A program made the position numbers and the translations under genes. Source: Methanofollis sp. UBA420 (lineage in GTDB: Archaea; Halobacteriota; Methanomicrobia; Methanomicrobiales; Methanofollaceae). Taken from it: DNA of 64,000 bases. The first letter of the stretch is position 1. Every line of letters starts with the position of its first letter. This document shows positions 54,155-62,861 of the stretch, piece after piece. The notes below the pieces were generated by a model. That model was not told where the DNA came from and did not search any database. It was given only the letters and a program-made list of their open reading frames with translations. The stretch spans positions 342,836-406,835 of the forward strand of contig NZ_DAGX01000002.1 in NCBI RefSeq assembly GCF_002498315.1, given 5' to 3'.

Positions 54155-55570
54155 TCATATAGTGATCACATTGCAATTTATAAAATTTTTCTCTGACCCT
54201 ATCACCGACACATTCGCGACCTTCACACGTCCCCGATTCTCTGCCAGGTTGACGATACCCGGATCATACCCCGATATCACGCTGTCCCGGACAAAAATCC
54301 CGTCCGGGTTCTGTGCCAGTGCATTCACGGTGATCCCGGCAGCAGGGCGCGGGGTCTGGGAATGGATCGCCATATCCTCCAAGGTGATGTTCAGTGTCGG
54401 CCCGGTCCAGACATAGACCGGTTCAACGGTGTCCTCGGTGGCGCATGAGCGCAGGTGCAGACCTTTTTCTCCGATGGTCAGCATCAAAAAACCCTTCTCC
54501 GACCCCCTATCAAGACAATTGACAAGGTAACTGTCATCGGCCCTGGAACAGTGAAAGCCTGCGGTATTGTTTTCAGAGGTGCAGTTCTCAAGGTACATCC
54601 CCTCATTCACCAGAAATCCTGCACCGAAGTCCACCTCTTCTCCACCAATCTTCTGTTTCTGGGCATTATCACTGCTGGTACAGTTTATGAGTCTTATATT
54701 GGTAAGAAGGACGTGAGATTCGGCATGAAACCCTGACTCCCAGCATCCTTCGGCATGGCAGTCGATATATGAGATATTGTCCGCGCTCTGGAGAGACTCG
54801 GCGATATCGAAACCCACGTCCCAGGCCTCGCCGTACTGGTGGTCGACACCATAGTACTGGTCATACCGGCCGCAGTTGATCGCCTGACAGTTCGTATAGG
54901 TGCAGTCCCGCACAATGTTCGGTTTTCCCTCACCAGAGTGGACAAAACCCCATCGATCGACGTCCACGGCCCTGCAATTGACGAAGGTGACATTTTTGAT
55001 CACTTCGTTGGCCGCGTAGATCATGAATGCCGCAATATAGGAGTTGTCCACATGGAAGACCTCTACGTCCTCGACATCAACATCTGACGTGCTGATATAG
55101 ACACTGCCCTTGCCTGTGATCCCGAAGTTCGAGAGGCGTATGTCCTTCCCGGAATTCATCCTGACCGACCCTGCAGTGAGAAAGTTCAGGACTGTCAGGT
55201 CCGGGCCCTGCCCCAGGAGCGTGGAGTTATTCGCGGGGTCGAACGAGTCAGTGCAGTAAAATGTGCCGTCCATCAGGACGACCGTGCCTCCTTTTGGAGG
55301 GAGAGCGCGGAATGCGGCAGCGATCTCTTTTTGATCGTCCTGGCCGTCGCAGACAAAGTCAGGGGGGTATGGCGTCTTCACCGCGCTTGTTTGTGAGGCA
55401 ACAATAACGACCGGCCCCACAGGCCATGGAGGACGTTCGGGCTCGGGGGTGACGTTCTCGCCGACGCGGGGAGGAACGGGGGTCTGAAAGATTATAACGG
55501 CAATACCTGTCAGAACAAGGATGAATGCCACCACCAGAATAATTATCCTTCGTTTATCTGCAGATATCAA
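54155..55570 (-). CDS. Secreted right-handed beta-helix protein, single-domain paralogue
   Basis: A 471-residue protein with an N-terminal signal anchor (RIIILVVAFILVLTGIAVII) and a Pro-rich spacer. The rest aligns with the beta-helix half of the larger neighbour: F-V-C-D-G-Q-D-D-Q-K-E-I, DNSYIAAFMIYA, R-W-G-F-V-H, C-Q-A-I-N-C-G-R-Y-D-Q-Y-Y-G, HQYGEAWDVGFDIAE, C-W-E-S-G-F-H-A-E. The tandem C-terminal domains are absent. The strictly kept Asp, Arg and His/Tyr cluster suggests both keep the same active or binding site, probably on a surface polysaccharide. Confidence 0.85.
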   Translation of the reverse strand: MISADKRRIIILVVAFILVLTGIAVIIFQTPVPPRVGENVTPEPERPPWPVGPVVIVASQTSAVKTPYPPDFVCDGQDDQKEIAAAFRALPPKGGTVVLMDGTFYCTDSFDPANNSTLLGQGPDLTVLNFLTAGSVRMNSGKDIRLSNFGITGKGSVYISTSDVDVEDVEVFHVDNSYIAAFMIYAANEVIKNVTFVNCRAVDVDRWGFVHSGEGKPNIVRDCTYTNCQAINCGRYDQYYGVDHQYGEAWDVGFDIAESLQSADNISYIDCHAEGCWESGFHAESHVLLTNIRLINCTSSDNAQKQKIGGEEVDFGAGFLVNEGMYLENCTSENNTAGFHCSRADDSYLVNCLDRGSEKGFLMLTIGEKGLHLRSCATEDTVEPVYVWTGPTLNITLEDMAIHSQTPRPAAGITVNALAQNPDGIFVRDSVISGYDPGIVNLAENRGRVKVANVSVIGSEKNFINCNVITI

Positions 55571-55819
55571 CTGTTTTCACTCCTTTGAGAAGGACAAACG
55601 GTACGAACTGACAGACCCGGAAAAGTTTCCGATCCCCCATTACGACCGGGAGATCCTCCGACACTCTTGCCCCATTTCATCGGCAGGCAGACTCCACTAT
55701 TATGCTGGTCAATTAAGAACCTTTCGTTCATTTTTTTCGAGCCCTGGTGTAGTATACCAATCAATCACCCTGTCGGAGATACGCAAAGGAGTTGACCCTG
55801 GCGCTCCCCCCGGAGGTAT

Positions 55820-55828
55820 CTTTATATC
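55820..55828 (+). promoter_or_regulatory. TATA box of the next glycosyltransferase gene
   Basis: CTTTATATC is centred about 28 bp before the ATG at 55852, the spacing expected for a leaderless archaeal transcript. This chooses 55852 over the upstream start at 55792. Confidence 0.6.
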
Positions 55829-55851
55829 CGGATGTGCACTTACAGCGTGTG

Positions 55852-57081
55852 ATGCCGGGAGAAAGGGGCGGCCTGGATATTTTGTTCATAGAACCTTTGA
55901 AATCATTCGAAGGTGCCAACGGGAAGGTAACTCACAGTTGCGAGCTCATCGATGGACTTGCAGCCCGACATAACAGGCTCCATATCTTTTCGGCCTTCGA
56001 CCTGTCCTTTGTGCATACGGATCATATCATCTGCTCCCCCATACCAGACCGGGGCAATCTTCGACTGTACGGAAGTATTGTCAGGTCCCTTCTTCACAGG
56101 GACCACTTCCGGAGATATGATGTCATCTATACCAGAAACTCGTTTTTCGGTGTCCTGGGGGACCTTTTTTCCGGAAGGATCCATGGCACGCCGGTCATAT
56201 GCGAGGTCAACGGCTTTTTCGGGGACGAGATCAGGCTTATCGACGACAATCACTCTTCCTCAGGTATTGCCGCATGGATGAACCATACCCTCTGTACCGT
56301 CTCCGAACAGTACCTGCTCAAAAGAGCCGATGCGATCATCGCCGTGACGGCGGGGATAAAACGCCACCTGATCGAAGAGTACGGGGTGGACGAAAAAAAG
56401 ATCACCGTCATCGAAAACGGGGCGAACACCAGGATCTTCAGGCCCGGCAACCAGGAAGAGGCGCGAAAAAAGCTGGGCCTGGACCTCTCGGCAAGATATG
56501 TCTGTTTCACCGGCAATTTTGCCCCCTGGCAGGGCCTGCCCGATCTCGTCAGGGCCGTCCCCCTCATTTGCAACACCTGGCCGGCGGCCCGCGTCCTGCT
56601 TGTCGGCGACGGCGTGATGAGAGAACAGTGCGCCGCCCTGGCAGACGAACTGGGAGTCGGGGATAGAATCTGCTTCACCGGGAGGGTGCCCTATGAGAGC
56701 GTACCCGACTATGTCACTGCCAGCGATGTCTGCGTCGCACCGTTTATCAGGGATAGAAATGACAAAATTGGTCTTTCTCCCCTGAAAGTTTATGAATACA
56801 TGGGGTGTGGAAAACCTGTCGTGGCAAGCGACATCGCGGGCGTCAGAGAACTGCTCGACCTCTCAGGAGGAGGTATCCCGGTCAGATCCGAGGACCCGCA
56901 GGCCATCGCTTCGGCTGTTACGATGCTCCTGGCCGACCGCGAGAAGAGGATGCAGATGGGGAGGGCCGGGTGCGAGTATGTCAGCAAAAACAACAGCTGG
57001 GAGGTCGTTGCCCGGAAGGTCGGAGAGATATGCTCGGAGGTCGCGTCACGTCATTCCCGGAATGGTCGGGGACGCCGATGA
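55852..57081 (+). CDS. Glycosyltransferase family 4
   Basis: A 409-residue GT-B enzyme with an N-terminal F-I-E-P-L-K-S-F-E-G-A-N-G-K-V-T-H acceptor loop, I-E-N-G-A-N-T at the domain junction, C-F-T-G-N-F-A-P-W-Q-G-L and G-L-S-P-L-K-V-Y-E-Y-M-G-C-G-K-P-V-V in the donor domain. Only the second Glu of the E-x7-E pair is clear. It belongs to the same glycan locus but has its own promoter. Confidence 0.88.
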   Translation: MPGERGGLDILFIEPLKSFEGANGKVTHSCELIDGLAARHNRLHIFSAFDLSFVHTDHIICSPIPDRGNLRLYGSIVRSLLHRDHFRRYDVIYTRNSFFGVLGDLFSGRIHGTPVICEVNGFFGDEIRLIDDNHSSSGIAAWMNHTLCTVSEQYLLKRADAIIAVTAGIKRHLIEEYGVDEKKITVIENGANTRIFRPGNQEEARKKLGLDLSARYVCFTGNFAPWQGLPDLVRAVPLICNTWPAARVLLVGDGVMREQCAALADELGVGDRICFTGRVPYESVPDYVTASDVCVAPFIRDRNDKIGLSPLKVYEYMGCGKPVVASDIAGVRELLDLSGGGIPVRSEDPQAIASAVTMLLADREKRMQMGRAGCEYVSKNNSWEVVARKVGEICSEVASRHSRNGRGRR

Positions 57082-57603
57082 TAGTTTCAGGGAATTTCTG
57101 GATATTCTGATCTCGATGAGAAGTATGCCTGTTACCGGGATTGATTGAAAAAAGGTATAAATAGAACAGGTTTGTCAGTATGACGCCTGGCCAGGATTAC
57201 CTGGGCGAGACGGAATAGATCAGGTAAATATTGTCATATGCCGATTTTTTCGATCGGGTGTTTCCCGAAAGATCTGGAAAAATATTACACCTGAATCCCG
57301 ACAACAAAGAAAAGGGGCGGCGAAAGGTGCCGCCAGCGAAAGTCATAAATAAAGCATTGCTATAGGCAGTACAAATCGGGGGGAGACAGAAGAGGTACAT
57401 GCCTGTTTGCGCAGGTGGCGTGTCATGCCGATCAGGCGTACAGGCATCAGGGACTTTACCTGAGACTTTCACCGGCAGAGGGGAAAACGGGCGACATCGC
57501 CACCGCCAGACCGCGTGCGTACGCACCTTCATGGCATGTTTCTCCCGCTCATGATGTCGGGACCTTTGGGCAAGAATATGAATAATGGTCGTGGTGACTG
57601 CAT
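57082..57603. other. Long intergenic region before the first asparagine-synthase-like gene
   Basis: About 520 bp with no convincing gene. AAGGTATAAATAGAA (about 57153-57167) and GTCATAAATAAAG (about 57342-57353) are TATA-like. The first would give a leader of over 400 nt, so a short non-coding RNA or a hidden small gene is possible; a 12-codon frame at 57180 is too short to support. Confidence 0.4.
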
Positions 57604-59370
57604 ATGCAGGTAAAAATTCGCCTATCCAACCGTTTTTCACCGTGGAGACACATCGAAACGGATAACGCGGATTGCTATATCAAAGGCCACATATTCGTCG
57701 ACAACATCCTGACAGACGACGAAGACCTGGCATCATATCTCTCGGGGGAGGTGTCTCTGTCTGTCAGAGACAGCGATGATATCGCAGGACTCTTCAGTCA
57801 CCTGAACGGAGAATATGCGATTGTCGTCGATGCACCTGACTGCGTGCTCTGCGCCGTCGACAGGGTCAGGAGCATCCCCCTCTTTTATTCCCGGACTCAG
57901 GGAGGCCTCCTCGTCGCCGACGAGGCGCAGGCCCTGAAACAGTCGGTGCATGCGGTGCCCGACGACATACGTGCGGCCGAGTTTCTCGTGACCGGATTCG
58001 TCACCGGCAGAGACACTCTCTTTGACAGGATTGAACAGATACAGGCAGGAGAGTTTCTTCTGCATGATAAGATCACGGGAAAAACCGACCTCTCTCCCCA
58101 TTACAGGTACGGACACGGGGACTTTTTTCCGGTCTCCGAAGAGGATATGATCGAGCGCCTGGACCAGGTCTGCACGAACGTCTTCGCCCGCCTCATCACG
58201 ACCACCGTTGACCAGGGGAAACATATCGTCGTCCCCTTAAGCGGCGGACTCGACTCACGAGTCCTTGTGGCACTACTCAAACGTCTTGGAGTTGAGGACG
58301 TGACCTGCTTTACGTACGGGATCAGGAACAACCGGGAGTCGCGGTTCAGTCGGGAGGTGGCCGCTGCACTGGGGTACCCCTGGCATTTCATCGAATATAC
58401 CCCGGCAAAGTGGGCCGACCTGTACCGTTCGCCCGAGCTGGCAGAAGCGCTCATATACAGCGGAAACTTCACGTCTCTCCCTCATATCCAGGACATGCCC
58501 GCCGTCAGGGAACTGAAAGAACGCGGGATCGTACCTGACGGATCGGTTTTTGTCCCTGGCCACGGGGCCGACGTGCTCTCCGGGTGTAAATTACCCCGGT
58601 CCTACGATGTCAGGCAGGGATGCACCCCCGAAGAGGCCGTGCGCTATGTCCTTGCCGACCACCATTCCTACTGGGACATAGGTAATGACGAACCGCTCAG
58701 GAAGATCTTTGAAGAGAGAGTCCGGTCTCTCTCCCCTGCGGTCCACGGGGACGACAGGGAGTCGGGAGCCAACGCCATCGAATTTTTTGATTACAGGGAG
58801 AGACAGGCGAAATATATCATCAACTCAGTCAGGACGTACGAATATTACGGGTATGAGTGGCGGACCCCCTTCTGGGACAACGAATTCATGGAGTTCTTCA
58901 TGAAGGTTCCCCTGCAGTACAGGATGAAGCAGAGACTGTACATCCGTTTCGCACGGGAGAAGGCCTTCTCGGGCGACCTGAAAAAGTTAAAATCTATCGA
59001 ATGTACGACCCGAATCGGCGATTCCCTCTCTCAGAGATGGATGTCGGCACAAAACAAACTCAGATTGGTCTACGACCGTATCGCGGACAGGGGAATCTAT
59101 GCCCTGTGGTACCGGGATCTCCGGCCCCTCCTCCTCAAAAAGAATGCTCTTATGACAGATATCAGCGGCAGCAGGTATCCTCACGTCAGGACGATGGTAA
59201 TGCAGCGCAGGCATGATCCATCTGCATTAACAATCATCAGCCTTCTGAACCTTGAATATCTCCTGCAATATGGAGATATTCCGCGTCTTGACGAAGGAAA
59301 CCTGAAAAGCAAAAAAGAATGTATCTGGGAAGTCGGCATTCCCGAATACTCCAGAGAGACTCCTCGATGA
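57604..59370 (+). CDS. Asparagine-synthase-like amidotransferase/ligase, no glutaminase cysteine
   Basis: A 588-residue protein. Residues about 20-175 have the class II glutamine amidotransferase fold (NGEYAIVVDAPDCVLCAVDRV, R-S-I-P-L-F-Y), but the obligatory Cys2 nucleophile is missing (starts M-Q-V-K-I-R). Residues about 205-480 are an ATP pyrophosphatase domain with P-L-S-G-G-L-D-S-R near 212-220. So it should adenylate a carboxylate, then attack it with ammonia or another amine not released from glutamine. The last 100 residues are unassigned. Paralogous to the gene at 60764, with a radical SAM gene between. Confidence 0.85.
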   Translation: MQVKIRLSNRFSPWRHIETDNADCYIKGHIFVDNILTDDEDLASYLSGEVSLSVRDSDDIAGLFSHLNGEYAIVVDAPDCVLCAVDRVRSIPLFYSRTQGGLLVADEAQALKQSVHAVPDDIRAAEFLVTGFVTGRDTLFDRIEQIQAGEFLLHDKITGKTDLSPHYRYGHGDFFPVSEEDMIERLDQVCTNVFARLITTTVDQGKHIVVPLSGGLDSRVLVALLKRLGVEDVTCFTYGIRNNRESRFSREVAAALGYPWHFIEYTPAKWADLYRSPELAEALIYSGNFTSLPHIQDMPAVRELKERGIVPDGSVFVPGHGADVLSGCKLPRSYDVRQGCTPEEAVRYVLADHHSYWDIGNDEPLRKIFEERVRSLSPAVHGDDRESGANAIEFFDYRERQAKYIINSVRTYEYYGYEWRTPFWDNEFMEFFMKVPLQYRMKQRLYIRFAREKAFSGDLKKLKSIECTTRIGDSLSQRWMSAQNKLRLVYDRIADRGIYALWYRDLRPLLLKKNALMTDISGSRYPHVRTMVMQRRHDPSALTIISLLNLEYLLQYGDIPRLDEGNLKSKKECIWEVGIPEYSRETPR

Positions 59371-59412
59371 TTTCCCGCTTTTTTTTCACCCGGGATAAAT
59401 ATATATATCTGA

Positions 59413-60597
59413 ATGAATATGGGATGGTCGGGGGGGCACGTGGCATACTTATCAGACAGGATGCAGGTTCCGGATTCTTCAGGATATAACGAAGCACTCC
59501 GACGGGTTCAGGATCTGGCCAGGAATGTACGGGGCCATGAGACGGTTAAAACAGATCATATTGATTACTCGCTTCCGATCGGAACCGACGAGAGAGTCGG
59601 TCACATGGACGGGAAACCCTGCAGGCGCCTTGTGATTTTTCTTCGGTCGACAGGGTGCGAATGGGTCCGGGAAAGTGGTGGGTGCACGATGTGCGGTTTT
59701 TACTGCAGCACCAACCAGGGGGTCAAGGTCTCGGACGAGGACTATATCAACCAGATCGAGCATGTCGCCGATACCGTGGATCTGAACGATTATCCGGTCG
59801 TCGCATTATACAATGACGGCAACTTCCTTGACGAGAGGGAGATCTCATGCGAAGCCCAGAAAAAGATCTCGTCCGTCCTCAACAGTTTTCCGGGCATCAG
59901 GAGAGTGGTCATCGAGTCCCGGATAAATGACGACTCCATTGAAATGGCACAGCGGATTAAAAAACATCTCCCGGATAAGGAACTGGAAATATTGTTCGGG
60001 TTCGAGTCGGCCAATCCCGAGGTCATGAACCTCTGCATCAACAAGGGCTTTACCGCCCGGAACTATGATCATTATCTTGCAAAGATGAATGGTTCTGGTG
60101 TGTCCTTCAAACCGCTTCTCCTGCTGAAACCCCCCTTCTTAACCGAGCAGGAGGCCATCTCCGATGTGGTTTCGACAGTGGGGTACCTGTATGCCCGAGG
60201 CATCCGCAGGGTGGACCTCGAGGTCACGACGGTCGAGAGGAACACGGTCGTTCACGAACTCTGGAAGAAGGGCCTCTACTCCCCGCCCATGTTATGGAGC
60301 GTTCTCGAAGTGATACGGCAGTATAAGGGGATGTACGGGGAGGGGATGGACATGTACATCAGTCCGTCCCAGTACTCGGTCCAGTCGCTGGACGTCGCCA
60401 GAAATTGCGGGACATGCGACAGGGAGATCCTTGAACGGATCGACATGCATAATCTGGATTTCAACACGGAGGTCTTTGACGGTCTCGACTGTGATTGCAA
60501 ACATACCGGGTGGGCGGACAGGATGGGTGAGCAGAACCCGCGTGGCATCCCGGAGAGGGTGATGGGCCAGTTAAATCTGCTGGACACTCCCGATTAA
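59413..60597 (+). CDS. Radical SAM protein of the RaSEA/Elp3-like type
   Basis: A 394-residue protein. The cluster motif is C-E-W-V-R-E-S-G-G-C-T-M-C (C-x8-C-x2-C near residues 82-94), the spaced form seen in Elp3 and archaeosine RaSEA enzymes rather than the classic C-x3-C-x2-C. Further similarity: N-D-G-N-F-L-D-E-R-E-I, V-V-I-E-S-R-I-N-D, FGFESANPEVMNLCINKGFT and L-L-L-K-P-P-F-L-T-E-Q-E-A-I. A later set C-G-T-C-D and C-D-C may bind zinc or another cluster. RaSEA acts in tRNA archaeosine synthesis, but its place between two amide-ligase-like genes suggests a paralogue with a new substrate. Start could be 59413 or the Met at 59461. Confidence 0.82.
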   Translation: MNMGWSGGHVAYLSDRMQVPDSSGYNEALRRVQDLARNVRGHETVKTDHIDYSLPIGTDERVGHMDGKPCRRLVIFLRSTGCEWVRESGGCTMCGFYCSTNQGVKVSDEDYINQIEHVADTVDLNDYPVVALYNDGNFLDEREISCEAQKKISSVLNSFPGIRRVVIESRINDDSIEMAQRIKKHLPDKELEILFGFESANPEVMNLCINKGFTARNYDHYLAKMNGSGVSFKPLLLLKPPFLTEQEAISDVVSTVGYLYARGIRRVDLEVTTVERNTVVHELWKKGLYSPPMLWSVLEVIRQYKGMYGEGMDMYISPSQYSVQSLDVARNCGTCDREILERIDMHNLDFNTEVFDGLDCDCKHTGWADRMGEQNPRGIPERVMGQLNLLDTPD

Positions 60598-60763
60598 TAT
60601 TTTAATGATTTTACATCGCTTTCAATACGAAAACCTGCCTTCCGAAGATGATTGTCGATGACACGATGGGAATACCGGTTCAGCGAAGGCGGGAAGAAAA
60701 TACATTTATAGCATCACACGGACGTGACATCGATAGATCTAAGATTTCTGGGACGGAGAGCGC

Positions 60764-62482
60764 ATGTATCTGGAACTATACCTGAATAATCCCTATTACC
60801 CATGGAAACAGGCAGAATCCGGGGGGTTCCGTTGCTATTACAAGGGGACATTTTTTCGGGGGACCGATGTCCTGTCTGATTCTGAGGTGGTCAGGGAAGT
60901 CATAGGGCAGGGTTCCGGCGTCCCTGAAGTCGACCGCCTCAGGGAGGTCGCGGCCAGAACCATCGGCGAGTTCTGCATCGTCATCGAAACGGACGCCCGC
61001 CTCTTCTGTATATCTGACCGGATACGGAGTGTCCCTCTCTTCTATGCCACAGTTCAGGACCGTATCATCGTCTCGGACGATGCGAACATCATCAGGTCTG
61101 CCCTGCACCCGGCACTGGACCCGGAGAGTGCAGCGGAGTTTCTGGTAACAGGGTATGTAACCGGCGAAGGCACGCTTTTTCAGGGCCTGAGGCAGACGAA
61201 TGCGGGCGAGATCCTTGTCCTGGATAAGAGAACGGGATCGGTCCATACGACCCCCTACTATCGGTACCTCCATGGCGACTACTACCAGGAGGACGGGACA
61301 GCATTGATGAATGTCCTGGACGAGATCCTGTACAGGGCCTTCGAGAGGCTGATGGCATCCACTGCCGGGAGAGGGCAACAGATTGTCGTTCCTTTGAGCG
61401 GCGGACTCGATTCGCGGATCATCGCCGCAATGCTCCGAATTGTGGGGGCGAAAGATGTTGTCTGTTATAATTACGGGCACCCCATCAACAGGGAGAGCAG
61501 AGCAAGCCAAAAAGTGGCGGAGGCACTGGAGTACCCCTGGCATTTCATCGAGTACACGCAGGACGCCTGGGAAGAGTGCTACACATCCCCTGAGATGAGG
61601 ACGTACCAGAAATATAGCGGAAACCTGGCGTCGCAACCTCATATCCAGGATTTTTTTGCCGTGCGTACGCTGAAAGCGGAGGGCATTGTTCAGGACAATG
61701 CGGTCTTTGTGCCGGGGCACGCGGGAGATATGCTCAGCGGGTCGCATATCCCGGCATCGTACCAAAAAGACGGGAACTATTCGCAGGAAAAAGTCATAGA
61801 CGATCTTCTCACAAAACATTACTCCCTGCTGGGCTGGAACCACAATGGTCTTCGTTCTCTCTATTCACAGAAGATTGCACGGGGGTGCGGGGATATCAGG
61901 GTCCACGACAATGACTCCTGTGCAAACGCCCTTGAATATTTTGATTTCTACGAACGCCAGGCAAAGTTCATCGTAAACGCGGTTCGTGTGTACGAATTTT
62001 TCGGCTATTCCTGGAGTTTGCCCTTCTGGGATGCCGAGTTGATCGATTTTTACCTGCATGTGCCCCTGCACCACCGCATCGGACAGAAATTGTACAAGAG
62101 GTATGCCAGGGAGAGATTGTTTGTCGGAAAATATGAAGCCCTTCGCAAGATAGAGTGTACGAGCAGGTTTGAGACACCCCTGAACAACTTCCTCTCAGAT
62201 GCGAGACACGGGCCGTCCTTCCTCATGCATCTCATCTGTACAGGGGGACAAAAAACATCATGGTACAACAAAATCCTTGCCATGCTGGAAGAAAACCGCC
62301 TGCCTCTTCCGGATGCGCTGATGAAGTACCCCTCCCTTGTCTCACTGGTCGGCCAGGAAAGTGCGGTCCCTGAAATCAGACTGAACGGCCTTATCATACA
62401 AAGCTATCTGAGTCTTATCATCCCTGACGACGGGATCCAGGGATCCTGCCCTGTGGCCGGAGAGGTTCGGATCGAGCAATAA
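60764..62482 (+). CDS. Asparagine-synthase-like ligase, paralogue of the gene at 57604
   Basis: A 572-residue protein with the same layout: an amidotransferase-fold N-terminus lacking Cys2 (starts M-Y-L-E-L), C-I-S-D-R-I-R-S-V-P-L-F-Y, then the synthetase domain with P-L-S-G-G-L-D-S-R-I near 210-219, E-Y-P-W-H-F-I-E-Y-T and V-F-V-P-G-H-A-G-D-M-L-S-G. It shares these blocks with the upstream copy, so both arose by duplication. A GGACGGAGAG site and a TATA-like ACATTTATAGC (60700-60712) precede it, giving it its own promoter. Confidence 0.85.
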   Translation: MYLELYLNNPYYPWKQAESGGFRCYYKGTFFRGTDVLSDSEVVREVIGQGSGVPEVDRLREVAARTIGEFCIVIETDARLFCISDRIRSVPLFYATVQDRIIVSDDANIIRSALHPALDPESAAEFLVTGYVTGEGTLFQGLRQTNAGEILVLDKRTGSVHTTPYYRYLHGDYYQEDGTALMNVLDEILYRAFERLMASTAGRGQQIVVPLSGGLDSRIIAAMLRIVGAKDVVCYNYGHPINRESRASQKVAEALEYPWHFIEYTQDAWEECYTSPEMRTYQKYSGNLASQPHIQDFFAVRTLKAEGIVQDNAVFVPGHAGDMLSGSHIPASYQKDGNYSQEKVIDDLLTKHYSLLGWNHNGLRSLYSQKIARGCGDIRVHDNDSCANALEYFDFYERQAKFIVNAVRVYEFFGYSWSLPFWDAELIDFYLHVPLHHRIGQKLYKRYARERLFVGKYEALRKIECTSRFETPLNNFLSDARHGPSFLMHLICTGGQKTSWYNKILAMLEENRLPLPDALMKYPSLVSLVGQESAVPEIRLNGLIIQSYLSLIIPDDGIQGSCPVAGEVRIEQ

Positions 62483-62548
62483 ATAGTGCGGAGACTCACT
62501 CCAGAAACATTCTTTTCAGGTGGCTCCATGAAAATGCTCCGGTGTATT

Positions 62549-62740
62549 TCAGGGTAATTCGACTCTGTTGATATCCTCGCAGAGAGCGATCGCGTAATCG
62601 CGTATTATAGAGTCCACAGTAAAATTCCTGTTCAGAAGTGCCAGTGACGAGGGTAAGCCCCCTTTCTCAAGTTCACGAGCGCTCGCTCCCCACACCCGGA
62701 CAGAGGTGGAATAGCAACCATCCTCATCAGGATCCCTGTC
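62549..62740 (-). pseudogene. Open 63-codon remnant without start, unidentified
   Basis: Between convergent genes the minus strand holds an open stretch from a TAA to TGA that looks coding: D-P-D-E-D-G-C-Y-S-T, V-R-V-W-G-A-S-A-R-E-L-E-K-G-G-L-P-S-S-L-A-L-L-N-R-N-F-T-V and a helical end. It has no start codon. It may be the tail of a deleted transferase, but no family is assigned. Confidence 0.35.
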
Positions 62741-62861
62741 TTATCTTTCCGGGGCCAATCCAGAATGAGAGATGAACAAAGGGATTCGAGAAAAACTCCA
62801 GACCGGCGGCGAGCAGATGAACACTATCTCCCGAGCAAAAAAAACAGGATGATGAGCCCTT

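Noticed and set aside
53920..54162. 80-codon plus-strand frame in AT-rich sequence
   Set aside because: No ribosome binding site, no conserved motif, and it lies where the beta-helix promoter should be.
57197..57640. 147-codon minus-strand frame upstream of the ligase gene
   Set aside because: Mixed composition without motifs and it crosses probable promoter elements.
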